From: Spinacia oleracea
Lineage: Eukaryota; Streptophyta; Magnoliopsida; Caryophyllales; Amaranthaceae
DNA: 64,000 bases
NCBI RefSeq assembly: GCF_020520425.1
Contig: NC_079487.1
Location: 58,876,719-58,940,718 of the forward strand
Reading direction: 5' to 3'
A model generated the notes under the pieces. That model had not been told where the DNA came from. It saw nothing but the letters and a program-made list of their open reading frames with translations, and searched no databases. The translations under genes were made by a program, and so were the position numbers. How positions within the stretch are numbered: the stretch's first letter is position 1; each line of letters begins with the position of its first letter. Shown here one piece after another: positions 47,661 through 58,613 of the stretch.

Positions 47661-50600
47661 TCACTTGATGGTCGAAAACTTGAACAACATGTGATGGTTA
47701 TACTTTTCACCAGGTGCAACCATCACAGAAGGGAAATTTGGATGATTAACTGAATCAGGAAACCCCTGAGTCTCCAAACACAAAGCAGCATGAGGTCCAT
47801 AAACATATCCTCCTTTACCTGTCGCACTCAGCGTGTTGCTAGTATAAAACTGTACTCCAGGCTTGTTTGCCCACAACTCCATTATCCTCCCTGATTTTCT
47901 CTCATTTACAACAGCAACTCTTGTCATAGGACCATGCTTTTTAGCCACATCAACCACGTAATTTATGTCATATCCTCCTGGAAGATCAGTAATCTTGTTT
48001 CCAACAGCATGGGATTTGAGAAAATCAAATGGTGTTCCCTTAACTTGCTCGAATTTGCCAGTTGGGATGAGTTGATCATCTACAGGAGTGATTTGGGAAG
48101 CAAATATTTGAACTTCATGTGATAAAATGTTTCCACTGTTGTGGCCTCCAAGATTCCAGTACGTATGTTGGACTAGATTAACTGGAGATGCCTTGTTCAA
48201 AGGTTCTGCTTCCATTGCAATAGACAGATGCCTTCCTTCGACTATCTTATATGTCACTTTTACTTTAAGATTACCCGGGAAACCTGCAATATTTTGTGGT
48301 ACCATTTAAGTTCTTGAATTAGAATAATCTAGCAGCTAAAACCTAGAAAGTTGGTGGGAAAGTTTTAAGATCATGGTAATGGTAATGGTAATGCAACTAA
48401 CCTTGTTCTCCATCAGGACTGAAGTAACTGAACCTAACATAAGGAGAAGGATCATTCGGATAGTACTGATCTACATCCCAGATAACGCGACTGAATCCTT
48501 TTGGGCCACCTGTTACAGTATATAAGAAAATGTCACTGAAATTACAATACAATAAAATTTAGATGAAGTGCATATACATGTAACTATATTGAACAGGAAA
48601 AGGGGTTTTACCATGAATACTGTTTTTCCCGTCATTTGGAATGAGTTTGTAGATTACCCCTTTGTAAGTGAATTGCGCACCGCTGATCCTGTTAGCGACT
48701 CGGCCCACAATAGCACCAAAGTATGTTGTATCATTCTGCATTCAGAAAAATTGTATCAGACGAAAACTATAGATTGGCCTAGAGATTGTCAAGAGATGTC
48801 CTATACATGGCTTCACAAAGATAATTTCATCAATAAAAAGAAAAGATTTGAGATTTTGATATCAGGGTGGTACATAATTCACAATTACTGTGTTATGTTA
48901 TCTTAAGTTTATAAGAAGTCAGACATATATTTTGAACAAAGTAGTCAGTGTTACATGAGGCACAGTGACTTAGAGTGGTTAAAAGGGCAGAAGTCCGGTT
49001 GATTACAAACTGATTACCAATTATATTCATGTTTTTCTTAATGCTAGACACTAACAACATTCAGTATCCCACTACAATCACAAGCTCTCGAAATTAGAAC
49101 TTCAAAATACGGCTAACCAACCACTATATAACTACCCGTTCAAAAAAGCTAGTTATATTTTGGATTTGTTTCAATAGTATATTCTTCAATATCTTCATGT
49201 TGCTGGAACGCATGTAGTTAATGTGCTGTGCACATGCTGTTGTGCGCAAGCCAACGGTTGACAGAAAAAACTAAGTTGATCCTTGGCACCTTGTTTAACG
49301 ATAAGTCATGGAAAATAAAAACTATGCAAAGTCAAGGGAGACAAATAACTCCGTAACTAATAATGTGATTAATTAAGTGAATAAACACTCTGTAGGTTAT
49401 ACTCCATATTAAACTATGTTGGCACGACCTCGTAATTTTTTAAGAGGGTTTCGGAAGATCAAAGTTCAATAATGTTAAGATTCCCATAAATGTTTGTCCT
49501 ATCCCTAATTATGAGACAATGAAATTATGTCATACCAAATTATGGACAAGAGAGACTATCATTGATCTTTGACTCTTCAAGGAGTATATGTATGTCTAAA
49601 TGATAAAATTTTCTAACTATCAATAATTACAATAATAAAGGCCAGGTCCCTACCTAAATATTCATCTTTATGTGTAGACGTAAAGAGAGCCTCAAAAGGC
49701 AAATGTGCAGATGGTATTTGATCTCAAATTTTGGTACTACCCCAAAGAGTTTAAACCAACTGAGTTTTCGAAAACATTTTTATTCTTCAATATTATTCTA
49801 TACTCAGGGAATGTTTGGTTTGATTTAAGACCATTTCTCTTTTCTCAATCATTTTCCGTTTTAATTGAAATTGTTAATTGGGTTGGAAAGAAGCGAACTT
49901 GAAACTACCAGCTAGAGTTTGGACTTTGGACCGTGACCTTTCCTACAAAACTTTTAGGCAAATTTGCCAAAAATGACCTTTTATAACTCAAATTTTGCGA
50001 GAAAGAACCTTATATAATTTTTTTGTGAAAACACACTTTAAAGTAATTTTTTTTGCGAAAAAGGACCTAAGAGAAGTTTCCGGCATTGACTGAGCTTTTC
50101 CGGCCATTGACTTGCACGTGAGCAGCACGTGTGGCTTACGTTGGCTAAAGACACTGATTTTCCCGACTCTTGAATTTTCAAACTTGATTTTATTTCGATT
50201 TTTTTTTCAACTTTAGGTTTTAAATCTTAGATTTTTGGAGGAAAATTGGGTGTGATTAGCAAAATAAAGGCACACGTGCTTCTCACGTGCAAGTCAACGG
50301 CCGGAAAAACTCAGTCAATGCCGGAAATTTACTTTTGGTTGTCTTTCGAAAAAAAAAATTACATTAATGTATGATTTCACAAAAAAATAATTATATAAGG
50401 TCCTTTCTCGCAAAAAAATGTACATTAAAGTGTTATTTCACAAAATAAATTATATAAAGTCCTTTCTCGCAAAATTTGGGTTATAAAAGATCATTTTTAA
50501 CAAATTTGCCAAACTTTAAAAATAGGTACTATATGAGGAAAAATGCGTACCACATAGTCCCTCGCCAAGTCATACCCGAGAACAACATCAGCCAGCTTTC

Positions 50601-51212
50601 CTGTAATTAAATGAGAAAATGTGGTAAATACCCTTAAGAATGTCCATTACGCACCTCGGACATACAATGTATTTTGCAACCAGGATTAACTAAAAAAGTG
50701 TTTATTTAATTGTAAAATTAAACAACACAATGTATATGTTGGTATGTATGATCTAAAAATGTCAAAGAAAGAAAATTATCTTCCGGCCAGACTTGTTTCC
50801 TTCAACAAAGCCATAGCTAATCAAGTAAAACAGATACAGAATTACAGACACGCATAAGGATGATGTTAAGAGTGCAGTCTATACCGGGTGTTCAAAGTAC
50901 AGTCTAAATCGTACTAAACCAATTATGACCACTAGAATTAGAAAATGTATTAATGAAAAAGCATAAACCAAAAAGAAATATAGAAAATTTACCATGTTTG
51001 TCAGGAATAATGACGGACATGACAATAGCACCATAATTAGTGAGCTTAACACTGATATTCCCTTTCTTAAGCTCATAAACACCAATCTCTGGGTGATTTT
51101 TTTGATGTTGATGGCTTGAAATCTGAGAAATTTCAGGATTAGTGGCTAATATTCTACTAATTAAGCTTTGACAAAACAGAGTTAAACATAATAGTATCAT
51201 ATTATTAGCCAT
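47661..51212 (-). CDS. aldose 1-epimerase (galactose mutarotase-like), five exons
   Basis: Exons on the minus strand: 51212-50993, 50600-50551, 48735-48612, 48509-48402 and 48283-47661. All introns are GT-AG, and the joined frame is 1125 bp, 374 codons plus stop. The N-terminus MANNMILLCLTLFCQSL is a likely signal peptide. Family landmarks follow in order: VKLTNYGAIVMSVIIPDKHG, DVVLGYD, YFGAIVGRVANRI, the first catalytic-type His in NSIHGG, the second in HTYWNLGGH, and the Glu in LETQGFPDSVNHPNFPS. The length matches plant members, about 340-380 residues. It interconverts alpha and beta anomers of galactose/glucose, probably in the secretory path or apoplast. The gene is convergent with the BBE-like pseudogene, 320 bp apart. 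The 1.8-kb intron 2 holds a MITE. It looks intact and is the only intact host gene in the window. Confidence 0.93.
49957..50510. mobile_element. Mutator-type MITE in the large intron of the epimerase gene
   Basis: 554 bp with long imperfect terminal inverted repeats: GGCAAATTTGCCAAAAATGA at the left; the right end, inverted, reads GGCAAATTTGTTAAAAATGA. The repeats continue inward through TTTTGCGAGAAAG and TCCGGCATTGACTGAG. Flanks AAACTTTTA (49948-49956) and AAACTTTAA (50511-50519) are a 9-bp duplication with one change. No coding capacity. Confidence 0.85.
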
Positions 51213-51282
51213 TTTGGGGCTAAAGAGTTAAGAATTTTACTTTTATTTCTTTAAGGTTTTGTTTGGGAACTGAAATGGGAGG

Positions 51283-51289
51283 TTTTATA
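51283..51289 (-). promoter_or_regulatory. TATA box of the aldose 1-epimerase gene
   Basis: TATAAAA on the minus strand, about 71 bases upstream of the ATG at 51212. Confidence 0.6.
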
Positions 51290-51299
51290 CATTTTTATT

Positions 51300-52151
51300 T
51301 GGAATTTTACTCGTGTTTTAAATTGGATAGATTTGTATGATTGTATGAATGATGATGATGATACATGAGGAATTGAGGATAGACCTGTTCAACAACGGGC
51401 TGGGCCAGGCCAGACCATACAAAATATTTTAGCCCAATATTTTGGGTTGGTCGGGTCAAAATCCGACTTACACATTTTGATGTACACTTAGATCTGAGCC
51501 GCCCAAAAAACGTTAAATTGTGTCGGGTCGAATAAAGGCAAAAAAAATTCCAAGCAAATTCTTCTGATATTCATTATTTATGAGGACAGGTAGGGTTGCA
51601 CTGTTGCACGTGATCGACTTCATATCAAGGAAACTCATGTAAATCTATATTATTAAAGTAGAGTGGTGGAGAATGAGAGACCTACAAATCTCAATCTCTC
51701 TACTCTCATTAACCGGCTATATTAGGAAATGTCATAATATAGTTCTTTAATAACACTATAAATCAATATCATATCTCATGAAAAGTCAAATCATCAACAC
51801 AATAATTTATTTTATTGTAAATATTCTACAAACTTTTATGACAAATTGAAAAAAATAAAAAAAATTTACAAATTAAATCATAAACACAATGAAGAATCCA
51901 AACGGAAATAATCCTAATTTACTGCAAATATTCTACAAACTATTATGACTAAATGAAATAAACCCAAATCAGAGAGAGGGGGAAATGGTGTGTCGTGTGT
52001 GTCAGCAACAAAATTCCATTCAATAAAAATCTTATAATGTTTGTACAATATAGTTCAGTTTGCGAATGAATAACATAAATAAATTGCATTATGCGCAATA
52101 AACTTTTATAATGTTCTTTATATGTGTATATATATGATTGACACAAGTAAA
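51300..52151. other. intergenic, upstream of the epimerase gene, with likely small transposon debris
   Basis: AT-rich with no gene. 51395-51545 contains GGGCTGGGCCAGGCC, TTTTGGGTTGGTCGGGTC and GTGTCGGGTCG, resembling a degraded inverted-repeat transposon. 51643 (TCTATATTATTAAAGT) resembles a Helitron start, but no 3' end was found. Confidence 0.4.
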
Positions 52152-52163
52152 GTATACGGAGTA

Positions 52164-53809
52164 ATTGCTGACTGTTATACCCGGGTACAGCCAGCTCTGG
52201 CTGTACCCCCCAAAAACGACGCGCTCATATTGTTTGTTCATTCTTGTCGACTGTTTGTTCTTTTTTATTGTACTGTTTGTTCATTCTTATTGTACTGATT
52301 GTTCTTTCTTGTTGTACTGTTTGTTCTTTCATGTTGTTTTTAAATTCATCATCAAATTTTCATAATTGTTGTATTTTTTGTTATTTCTTCTTGAATTTTA
52401 TGTTCTTTTTTATATTGTTTGTTCTTTCTTGTTTATTTGTTTGTTTATAATAATCATATGGTTAATGTTCATAATTAAATTCTTCATTAATCTTTTATTC
52501 TTTCTTTTTGTATTGTTTGTTCTTTCTTGTTGTACGGTTTGTTATTTCTTGTTGTTTTTTAAATTCATTCATCAAACTTATTGTTGTATTATTTGTTCTT
52601 TCATGTTGGCATTAAAATTCATCATAAAATTGTTCATAATTGTTGTATTGTTTGTTCTTTTTTCTGGAATTTTATGTTCTTTTTTATATTGTTTGTTCTT
52701 TTTTGTTGAATTATTTGTTCTTTCTTGTTTATTTGTTTGTTCATAATAATTATTTGCTTTATTGTTTGTTCTTTCTTTTTGTATTGTTTGTTCTTTCATG
52801 TTGGCTTTAAAATTCATCATAAAATTGTTCATAATTGTTGTATTGTTTGTTCTTTTTTCTGAAATTTTATGTTCTTTTTTATATTGTTTGTTAATTTTTG
52901 TTGAATTATACGTTTGTTCACAATAAATATATGGTTAATGTTCATAATGAAATTGTTCACTTCATTGGTCTTTTATGTTTTTACAAGCGCCTATATTGTT
53001 TATTTTCAAATAAATAAATAAATGTTCATTTCCAAAATAGTAAATGTTCATTCCAAATAAATAAATAAATATTCTTTTCCGAAATAGTAAATGTTCATTT
53101 CCGAAATAGTAAATGCTCATTTTTGTAGTGTATTTCCAAATAAATAAATAAATGTTCATTTCCAAAATAGTAAATGTTCATTCCAAATAAATAAATAAAC
53201 GTTCATTTTCGAAATAGTACATGTTCATTTTTGTACCAGTATTTGTTCTTTCTTGTTTTATTGTTTGTTCTTTCATGTTGGCTTTAAAATTCATCATAAA
53301 ATTGTTCATAATTGTTGTTTTGGTTGTTCTTTTTTCTGGAATTTTATGTTCTTTTTTATATTGTTTGTTCTTTTTTGTTGAATTATTTGTTCTTTCTTGT
53401 TTATTTTTTTGTTCACAATAAATATATGGTTAATGTTCATAATGAAATTGTTCACTTCATTTGGTGTTTTATGTTTTTACAAGCGCCTATATTGTTTATT
53501 TCCAAATAAATACATAAATGTTCATATCCAAAATAGTAAATGTTCATTCCAAATAAATAAATAAATGTTCATTTCCGAAATATTAAATGCTCATTTTTGT
53601 AGTTTATTTCCAAATAAATAAATAAATGTTCATTTTCAAAATAGTAAATGTTCATTCCAAATAAATAAATAAATGTTCATTTTCGAAATAGTAAATGTTC
53701 ATTTTTGTACCAGTATATTAATGTTCATTTTAAACAACACAAAACGACATCGTTTTGGATGGGGGTACAGCCAGCTTTGGCTGTACCCGGGTATAGCCAA
53801 AAATTTGCG
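52164..53809. mobile_element. TIR element with palindromic termini and a tandem-repeat core
   Basis: Left end TATACCCGGGTACAGCCAG...TGGCTGTACCCCC followed by AAAACGACG; right end the inverse (ACGACATCGTTTTGGATGGGGGTACAGCCA...CCCGGGTATA). Each end is itself a palindrome (GGGTACAGCCAG|CTCTGG|CTGTACCC). The direct repeat GTATACGGAGTA flanks it (52152-52163 and 53810-53821), a candidate target duplication. The core is made only of TTGTTTGTTCTTTCTTGTTG-like and AAATAAATAAATGTTCATTTCC-like repeats, with no transposase. It may be a fold-back or Mutator-type derivative. Confidence 0.72.
52230..53740. repeat. short-period tandem/interspersed repeats in the TIR element core
   Basis: The first kilobase repeats TTGTTTGTTCTTTCTTGTTG with ATTCATCATAAAATTGTTCATAATTG. 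A larger unit of roughly 450 bp (about 52790-53000 versus 53260-53500) recurs. AAATAAATAAATGTTCATTTCCAAAATAGTAAATG units cover 53005-53215 and 53500-53705. All frames through it are low-complexity. Confidence 0.85.
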
Positions 53810-53821
53810 GTATACGGAGTA

Positions 53822-54344
53822 TTAGTTTTTCACTTTTACTTACTTGATGAACTTAAAATTCTTTATTGTTTGCTTAACCATTAAAGGAATGGATATGCAA
53901 TACTAATTATAAATTCATAGTATTCCCCACTTTTGTTACTATATTACTATACGATCAAATTAGTTCATCAATTAATATTATAAAAGGTGATAATCTAACT
54001 ATTTCAAGTTTAAAGTAAGTCTAGAAAACAACTAAGAGAAATGGTCAAAAGATTAGTTATTGTAACATAAAATTTTCATAGACCAAAATTTAATGATATA
54101 TCCTTTCTATTTTTTTACTTAGTATGGACACAAAAACAAATGAATATCGATACAAAGCTTGGTTGTATAAGATTGCAAGATTAATTAACGGTAGACGGAT
54201 ATTACTACTTAAAAGGACTTTATATCATGACAATAATGTGCGACATATAAGACGCCTTCTCTTTACAGGAGAAAGAACCACGAGAATTGATATTAGAAAT
54301 GTTGAGATTAGAACATCTATAGGATATATGATATTCAGAAAGTT
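53822..54344. other. AT-rich intergenic sequence with one unrecognised 76-codon ORF
   Basis: The only open frame of note is plus 54124-54354 (starts MDTKTNEYRYKAWLYKIARL, rich in Arg/Ile). No family recognised, and its end overlaps the start of the copia LTR, so it is probably not a gene. Confidence 0.35.
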
Positions 54345-54496
54345 TGTTAGATAGTTTGTTGCAAGTTAGTTAGGGTTAGTTGCTTGCTTGTATATAAAAC
54401 AATGTTGGCTTCTCTTACAAGCTAAGAAACTTAATCAGTAAAATCAGTTTCTTCAGCTATTTCTCTCTAGCACTCTCAATTCTCTTAGATTCTTCA
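54345..54496 (+). repeat. short copia LTR (family 3, 5' LTR)
   Basis: TGTTAGATAG...TTCTTCA, about 152 bp, with TATATAAAAC at about 54391 as TATA, directly followed by a primer-binding site TGGTATCAGAGCTG at 54497. A short LTR, an iMet primer and a gag ATG 170 bp further is the usual small-copia layout. The left limit is judged from the TG and TATA only; a left target duplicate was not testable because the rest of the element is gone. Confidence 0.7.
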
Positions 54497-54666
54497 TGGT
54501 ATCAGAGCTGAATCTCATTTTCGAGATTTAGGTTTTCGATTTAGTGAATCAATACTGTACGAATTGCTTGGATTGCTGCGAAACTTCTTGCAATTACGAA
54601 GTTTCTTGCTCAATTTTGCGATTTCGAATCTGCGATTGTGATTGTATTTGATTGATTGTTGATACA

Positions 54667-54901
54667 ATGCCAACTGATAATTCTGAAACTCATCAAGATT
54701 CTTACCAGAACAATGGTGAAAATGGAGGTAACCTTGATCCTTATTTCATAGCTAATCCAGACAGTCCAACTTCTTCTTTAGTTTCTGCTGTTTTCAATGG
54801 TTCGAATTTCTTGCGATGGAAAAGAAATGTTATGAGAGCATTAATAGCTAAGAACAAAGAAGGTTTTGTGAATGGAGGAATTGTGAAACCTGTTGTGAAT
54901 C
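54667..54901 (+). pseudogene. copia gag N-terminus (truncated)
   Basis: Starts [19 protein letters not shown], then [40 protein letters not shown] and [10 protein letters not shown]. This is the start of a copia-type gag polyprotein (the DNPY...L.GSNY..W...M..AL.AKNK.GFV.G signature). ATG 54667 is chosen over an upstream in-frame non-ATG extension because it follows the leader at the expected distance. The frame is cut after GGIVKPVVN by plastid DNA. Confidence 0.88.
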
Positions 54902-55092
54902 ACATCCTATTCTGGTTTCAAAAACCCCTTATTTTTCTTCTTTTCGACTATAAACGTTGGAATCGTCCAATGCGATATATAAAAAACAATCGGTTTGAAA
55001 ATGCGGTAAGAAATGAAATGTCACAATATTTTTTTTATACATGTCAAAATGATGGAAAACAAAGAATTTCTTTTACATATCCACCTAGTTTA
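54902..55092 (+). pseudogene. ycf1: nuclear-inserted plastid DNA: fragment of ycf1 (TIC214)
   Basis: About 63 codons in frame read [35 protein letters not shown] and [13 protein letters not shown]. This is the well-conserved central section of chloroplast Ycf1, a plastid inner-envelope translocon protein. The frame is uninterrupted with few changes, so the transfer is relatively recent. It lies between a truncated copia gag and a truncated copia LTR, with sharp edges on both sides, and is not part of any functional gene here. Exact edges are good to a few bases. Confidence 0.88.
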
Positions 55093-55660
55093 GCTTGCTT
55101 GGCGCGGCCCACTGTGCTGCTGCTGCCTTCCTTGCTTGGCGCGGCCCACTGTGCTGCTGGCCCATCAGCTGGGCGCTGGCGCTGGGCTCGTGCTCAGTGC
55201 TATGCGCTCGGCCTTTGCTTGTCGAGCGATGGGCCGGCTCGCTTGCCGGCTTGTCGCTCGTCGAGCTTCCGATTCGTTTTCCGATTCCGGAATCCATTTC
55301 CGTTTCGAACAAATATTTACGTTTCCGTTAATATTTCCGATTCCGGAAACAATTTACTTTTCTGACAATATTTCCGATTCCGGTAATATTTCCGTTTCCG
55401 GCAATATTTCTATTTCCGATAATATTTTCCTATACGAACCATGTTTCTGTTTCAGGCAATATCTAAGACTTGGATAATATTTATATTTCTGTTATGATCC
55501 ATATTTCCCTTTCCGGCAATATCATCATTTGCAGAGTATTCTTTATTTCGCCTTTTGACATTTTCAGCTCCCACTGGAAGCGAGATCCGTTGTTTCCGAA
55601 TGATCATAAATGGAGTACTTAATGAATAATATATTCACTTAAATACTTGATCCGTTCACG
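55093..55660 (-). repeat. copia LTR fragment, family 1-related, minus orientation
   Basis: GC-rich block (55095-55270), then the TTTCCG repeat tract (55275-55550), then AGCTCCCACTGGAAGCGAG and TACTTGATCCGTTCACG, collinear with 1100-1715 but clearly diverged. It is interrupted at 55660 by a plus-strand copia LTR. Confidence 0.85.
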
Positions 55661-56014
55661 TGAAGGAAATAATGCCCTTGGTCCAAGTATGCATATAATA
55701 TTAAGTCCAATAAATGCGGTTCAGTATTAATTAACAAGTTAATAATTCAGTGAGATCAAGTGAGCTGAATGCCTAGCTAGAGGCCGCTTCAGTTCAAGTG
55801 GAATTAATTATATTAATCCACAGCTTACTCTTGACTGAACCCGTAGGGTCACACAAATAGTACGTAAACGGATCAAGTATTTAATGGCATTAAATACTCC
55901 ATCTATGGATATTCGGAATCGACGGATCTTGGTTCTAGTGGGAGCTGAGATCGTCAAAGGTAAGAAATGATTACTCTGGAAACGATGATATTGCCGGAAA
56001 CGGAAATATGGATC
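55661..56014 (+). repeat. copia LTR fragment, family 1, plus orientation, split by gypsy element 3
   Basis: Begins exactly TGAAGGAAATAATGCCC and runs to GGAAATATGGATC, matching 3445-3799. Its inner continuation (GTATCGGAAATATAAAT) should lie beyond the right edge of the window, after the gypsy insertion. The left target duplicate would be TCACG (55656-55660). Confidence 0.88.
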
Positions 56015-57476
56015 TGTGAGGGGGTCGAAAAAGCGCGAGGCTAATGCGTGACCTTGTCCCTCGTGGGTGTGACGATTCTTTTTATTCAATAAAGTGTAAT
56101 TGGATTTCCTGTGAGTATACACCCAATTGACTAGTAATATAGGAGTCGCCATTCAGTTTTTAACGACAATGAGAAAAACTGACAAAACCCGGTTATCGTG
56201 ACATAAAGGGAATGCAATTATGTTTGACCACGACGGCTGTAGGTTCCCTTGTGATCCCTGGTGTAGGGAACTCTCAATATACACCCGCAAGGTAGAGATT
56301 GAGGGTTCGGGGGACTGTAACTACCGAGAGGAGTACTTCGCTCATCGATAACTCCAGAGGCAGGATATCCTTACTAGCTCAGCATAAATAATTGAAGGGA
56401 CGTGCGTTAACTATTAAACTAATCTGAGTTGATTTTAGCAATATGCAACATATAATACTAATTCGATCGTGATTATCTGATTTAAATAGCATTAAGAGAC
56501 CTAGCATGATAATCCGATTTCCCAAAAATATTATATTTGTTAGGCGTGATAGAACAATCAGATTAGGTTAGTTTAACAGTTCATAAAAAGGGCGAGGAAA
56601 GCAGTTAAATCATCGCAAAGGGACACATTACGACGCACCCTTGAGAGGTGCGTCACGGTTCTCAGAAAACTAACCACTTTGACTTTGCTATTTCTCCTTT
56701 TTATTTAACGAATCTCAATTATGGGACAGGATACGTTCTGTTCGATTTATGGATCGATTGCGACAGAACGCGTGAACAGTTTCGCAGCGAGAGGCTTAGG
56801 CTAAGGGTTGGAGTCAATACTCAGAATATAATTATGTGTTATTGTGTGTTCTTTCACGTCGAAATTAGGGGCCTATTTATAGGGAAGAATTCGTGGAAAG
56901 ATAGAATTGCAGAGTTCTAATCCACAAAGAATTAGGAAAAAACATGTACCCTGGTATTTTCAGCGCCCAGGCCTGGGCGCCGAAGATTTCGGCGCCCAGA
57001 GCCAGGCGTTGAAAATAGGGTCTGGGCTGTTTTCTTTAGTCAGATTCGGATTCCTGAAATCCGTAGAGTTTGAGATTAATTCGAGTCTTTTAGCGCGTAT
57101 CAATTTTATGACGGAATGCGTCTGGGCCGTTACGAACTCTAGGTTCGTTAGGATTTTAATTAATACGTAACTCCTATTTCCGAATTCTATTAGGAATAGG
57201 ATTCTCGCGGTTTTCTATCTCATTTAGGACTTATGTTGGAATGCAACACCTAATTCTGACAGGGTTATATCTTTTATGATTTGCCACTTTTAGAAGCTAC
57301 CTTTTACGGAAGTTACTATTTTTAGCAGGTTTCCATAAATAGCAGGTTTCGGGTGAAATGAAATGGGGAATCGAGATTCGTTTATTTTATAGGAGATGCG
57401 TTGTCAAGTGGAGTTTTTATGCTTTCATCATCGAACCTTTCCCTTGCGGGAACGGGGACAAAAGTAGGTGTCTACA
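56015..57476 (-). repeat. gypsy LTR E (3' LTR of element 3)
   Basis: 1462 bp, TGTGAGGGGG...GGTGTCTACA, with a paired GC hairpin at 56961-57010 and TATA on the minus strand at about 56874-56882. It inserted into a copia LTR after GGATC (56010-56014), which should be duplicated at the far end outside the window. Confidence 0.92.
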
Positions 57477-58605
57477 GTTAGCCCCCACTTTGACTGAGTC
57501 TTGGAGTAAGACGATGGTCAAAGTATTAGACGGAGTGCGTCACACAAACCATGGTGTATGTGACCTGCTTTGCGAGGGTCTCACGAGCCCCCGAGTGATA
57601 ACATTTGACTTAAGGGTCATCACTTGAAACGTCGACATATCCCTTACGTGTCATTGGGATTTGTCAACTGATAGTATAGAAACTTCCTCACTTTGTCATT
57701 GGAAGGATCTAAAGGTGCGTAGAAACTCCCTCACTTTGTCATTGGGAGTAGCTACAGATGTTTTCGAAATCAAAGCTGTAAAGTATAATTGGGCCTGGCC
57801 AAACCCAATCACGAGGTAAAACGTTTTTTTAAAGATTCTCATTTTCAGGGCTAGCTAAACGAGAAAACCCCCTTGTTTTTATAGGACGTAAAACGAAGGA
57901 AAATCCAGCACATCGTTCTTTTTTGGAAAAACGGAAAACCAATCCTTTAATTTTTGGAAAAAGGGAAAACCAAAAAAGTTATCGCTGCAGCGACTAAGGA
58001 CCTGCGCGGTTAGTGACGCAGACCCCGCCCGCTGAAGGTGGGCGAGCCTGTCCGCTGAGGGTGGACGCCCCGTCCGATAGAAGTGGACGAATCTGTTTTG
58101 AAATTTTATTTTGTTTTTTTTTTAAATAAGGACCTACGTGGTTTGCGCCGTAGACCCCGGCGGCTGAAGATGGCGAGCCTATTTTAAATTTGAAGATTTT
58201 ATTTCTTTCGAAAACTGAGGACCTGCGCGGCTAGTGACGCAGACCCGCCCGCTGAGGGTGGGCGAGCCCATTTTGAATTTCTTATTTTGCCTATGTAGAA
58301 GGGCTTTTGTGATTACAACCTGTTGGTGGGTCGTAATATTTCCTGATTAGATGTGTCCTATAAGTGGGTCCACACTGTGTATATTTTTGTTTAACAATTT
58401 TTTTTTTTTTTTTTTTTCAAAATACCGTTTTTTTTTGGGATAGAAATATCAAGTTAACGGATATCTTACACAAAATAGGGGAGTACGCGTGCCCGACAGC
58501 GAATATTCGCTGTCTGGGAAGCATTTTCAACGCCCAGCATTGGGCGCGAGAATTTCTAACGCCCAGAGCTGGGCGTTGAAAATGCGAAAGGGGGGGGGGC
58601 TGGTC
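57477..58605 (-). mobile_element. non-coding interior of gypsy element 3 next to the 3' LTR
   Basis: Polypurine tract 57477-57491; GGAAAA-type short repeats 57915-57970; tandem repeats with GACGCAGACCCCGCC at 57996-58270. A poly-T tract at 58399-58418 and a paired GC hairpin at 58530-58577 follow, immediately before the TATA of the antisense gene. After about 58290 the sequence no longer matches elements 1 and 2. Confidence 0.8.
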
Positions 58606-58613
58606 TTTAAATA
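58606..58613 (+). promoter_or_regulatory. TATA-like box for the antisense PMD gene
   Basis: TTTAAATA followed by CGCGGACC. About 140 bases further there is a 5' UTR intron with GTAAGT at 58747 and TTTTTAG ending at 59170, after which the ATG follows at 59179. The pyrimidine-rich leader (58620-58740) looks like a plant 5' UTR. This is read from layout only. Confidence 0.55.

Noticed and set aside
47934-48309. Plus-strand ORFs opposite the last exon of the epimerase gene
   Set aside because: Antisense shadows of a well-supported coding exon.
51643-52151. Possible second Helitron start (TCTATATTATTAAAGTAGAG)
   Set aside because: No hairpin plus CTRR end was found downstream before the next element.
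54124-54354. 76-codon ORF, basic, possible small protein
   Set aside because: No recognised family, weak codon character, and its end runs into the start of a copia LTR.
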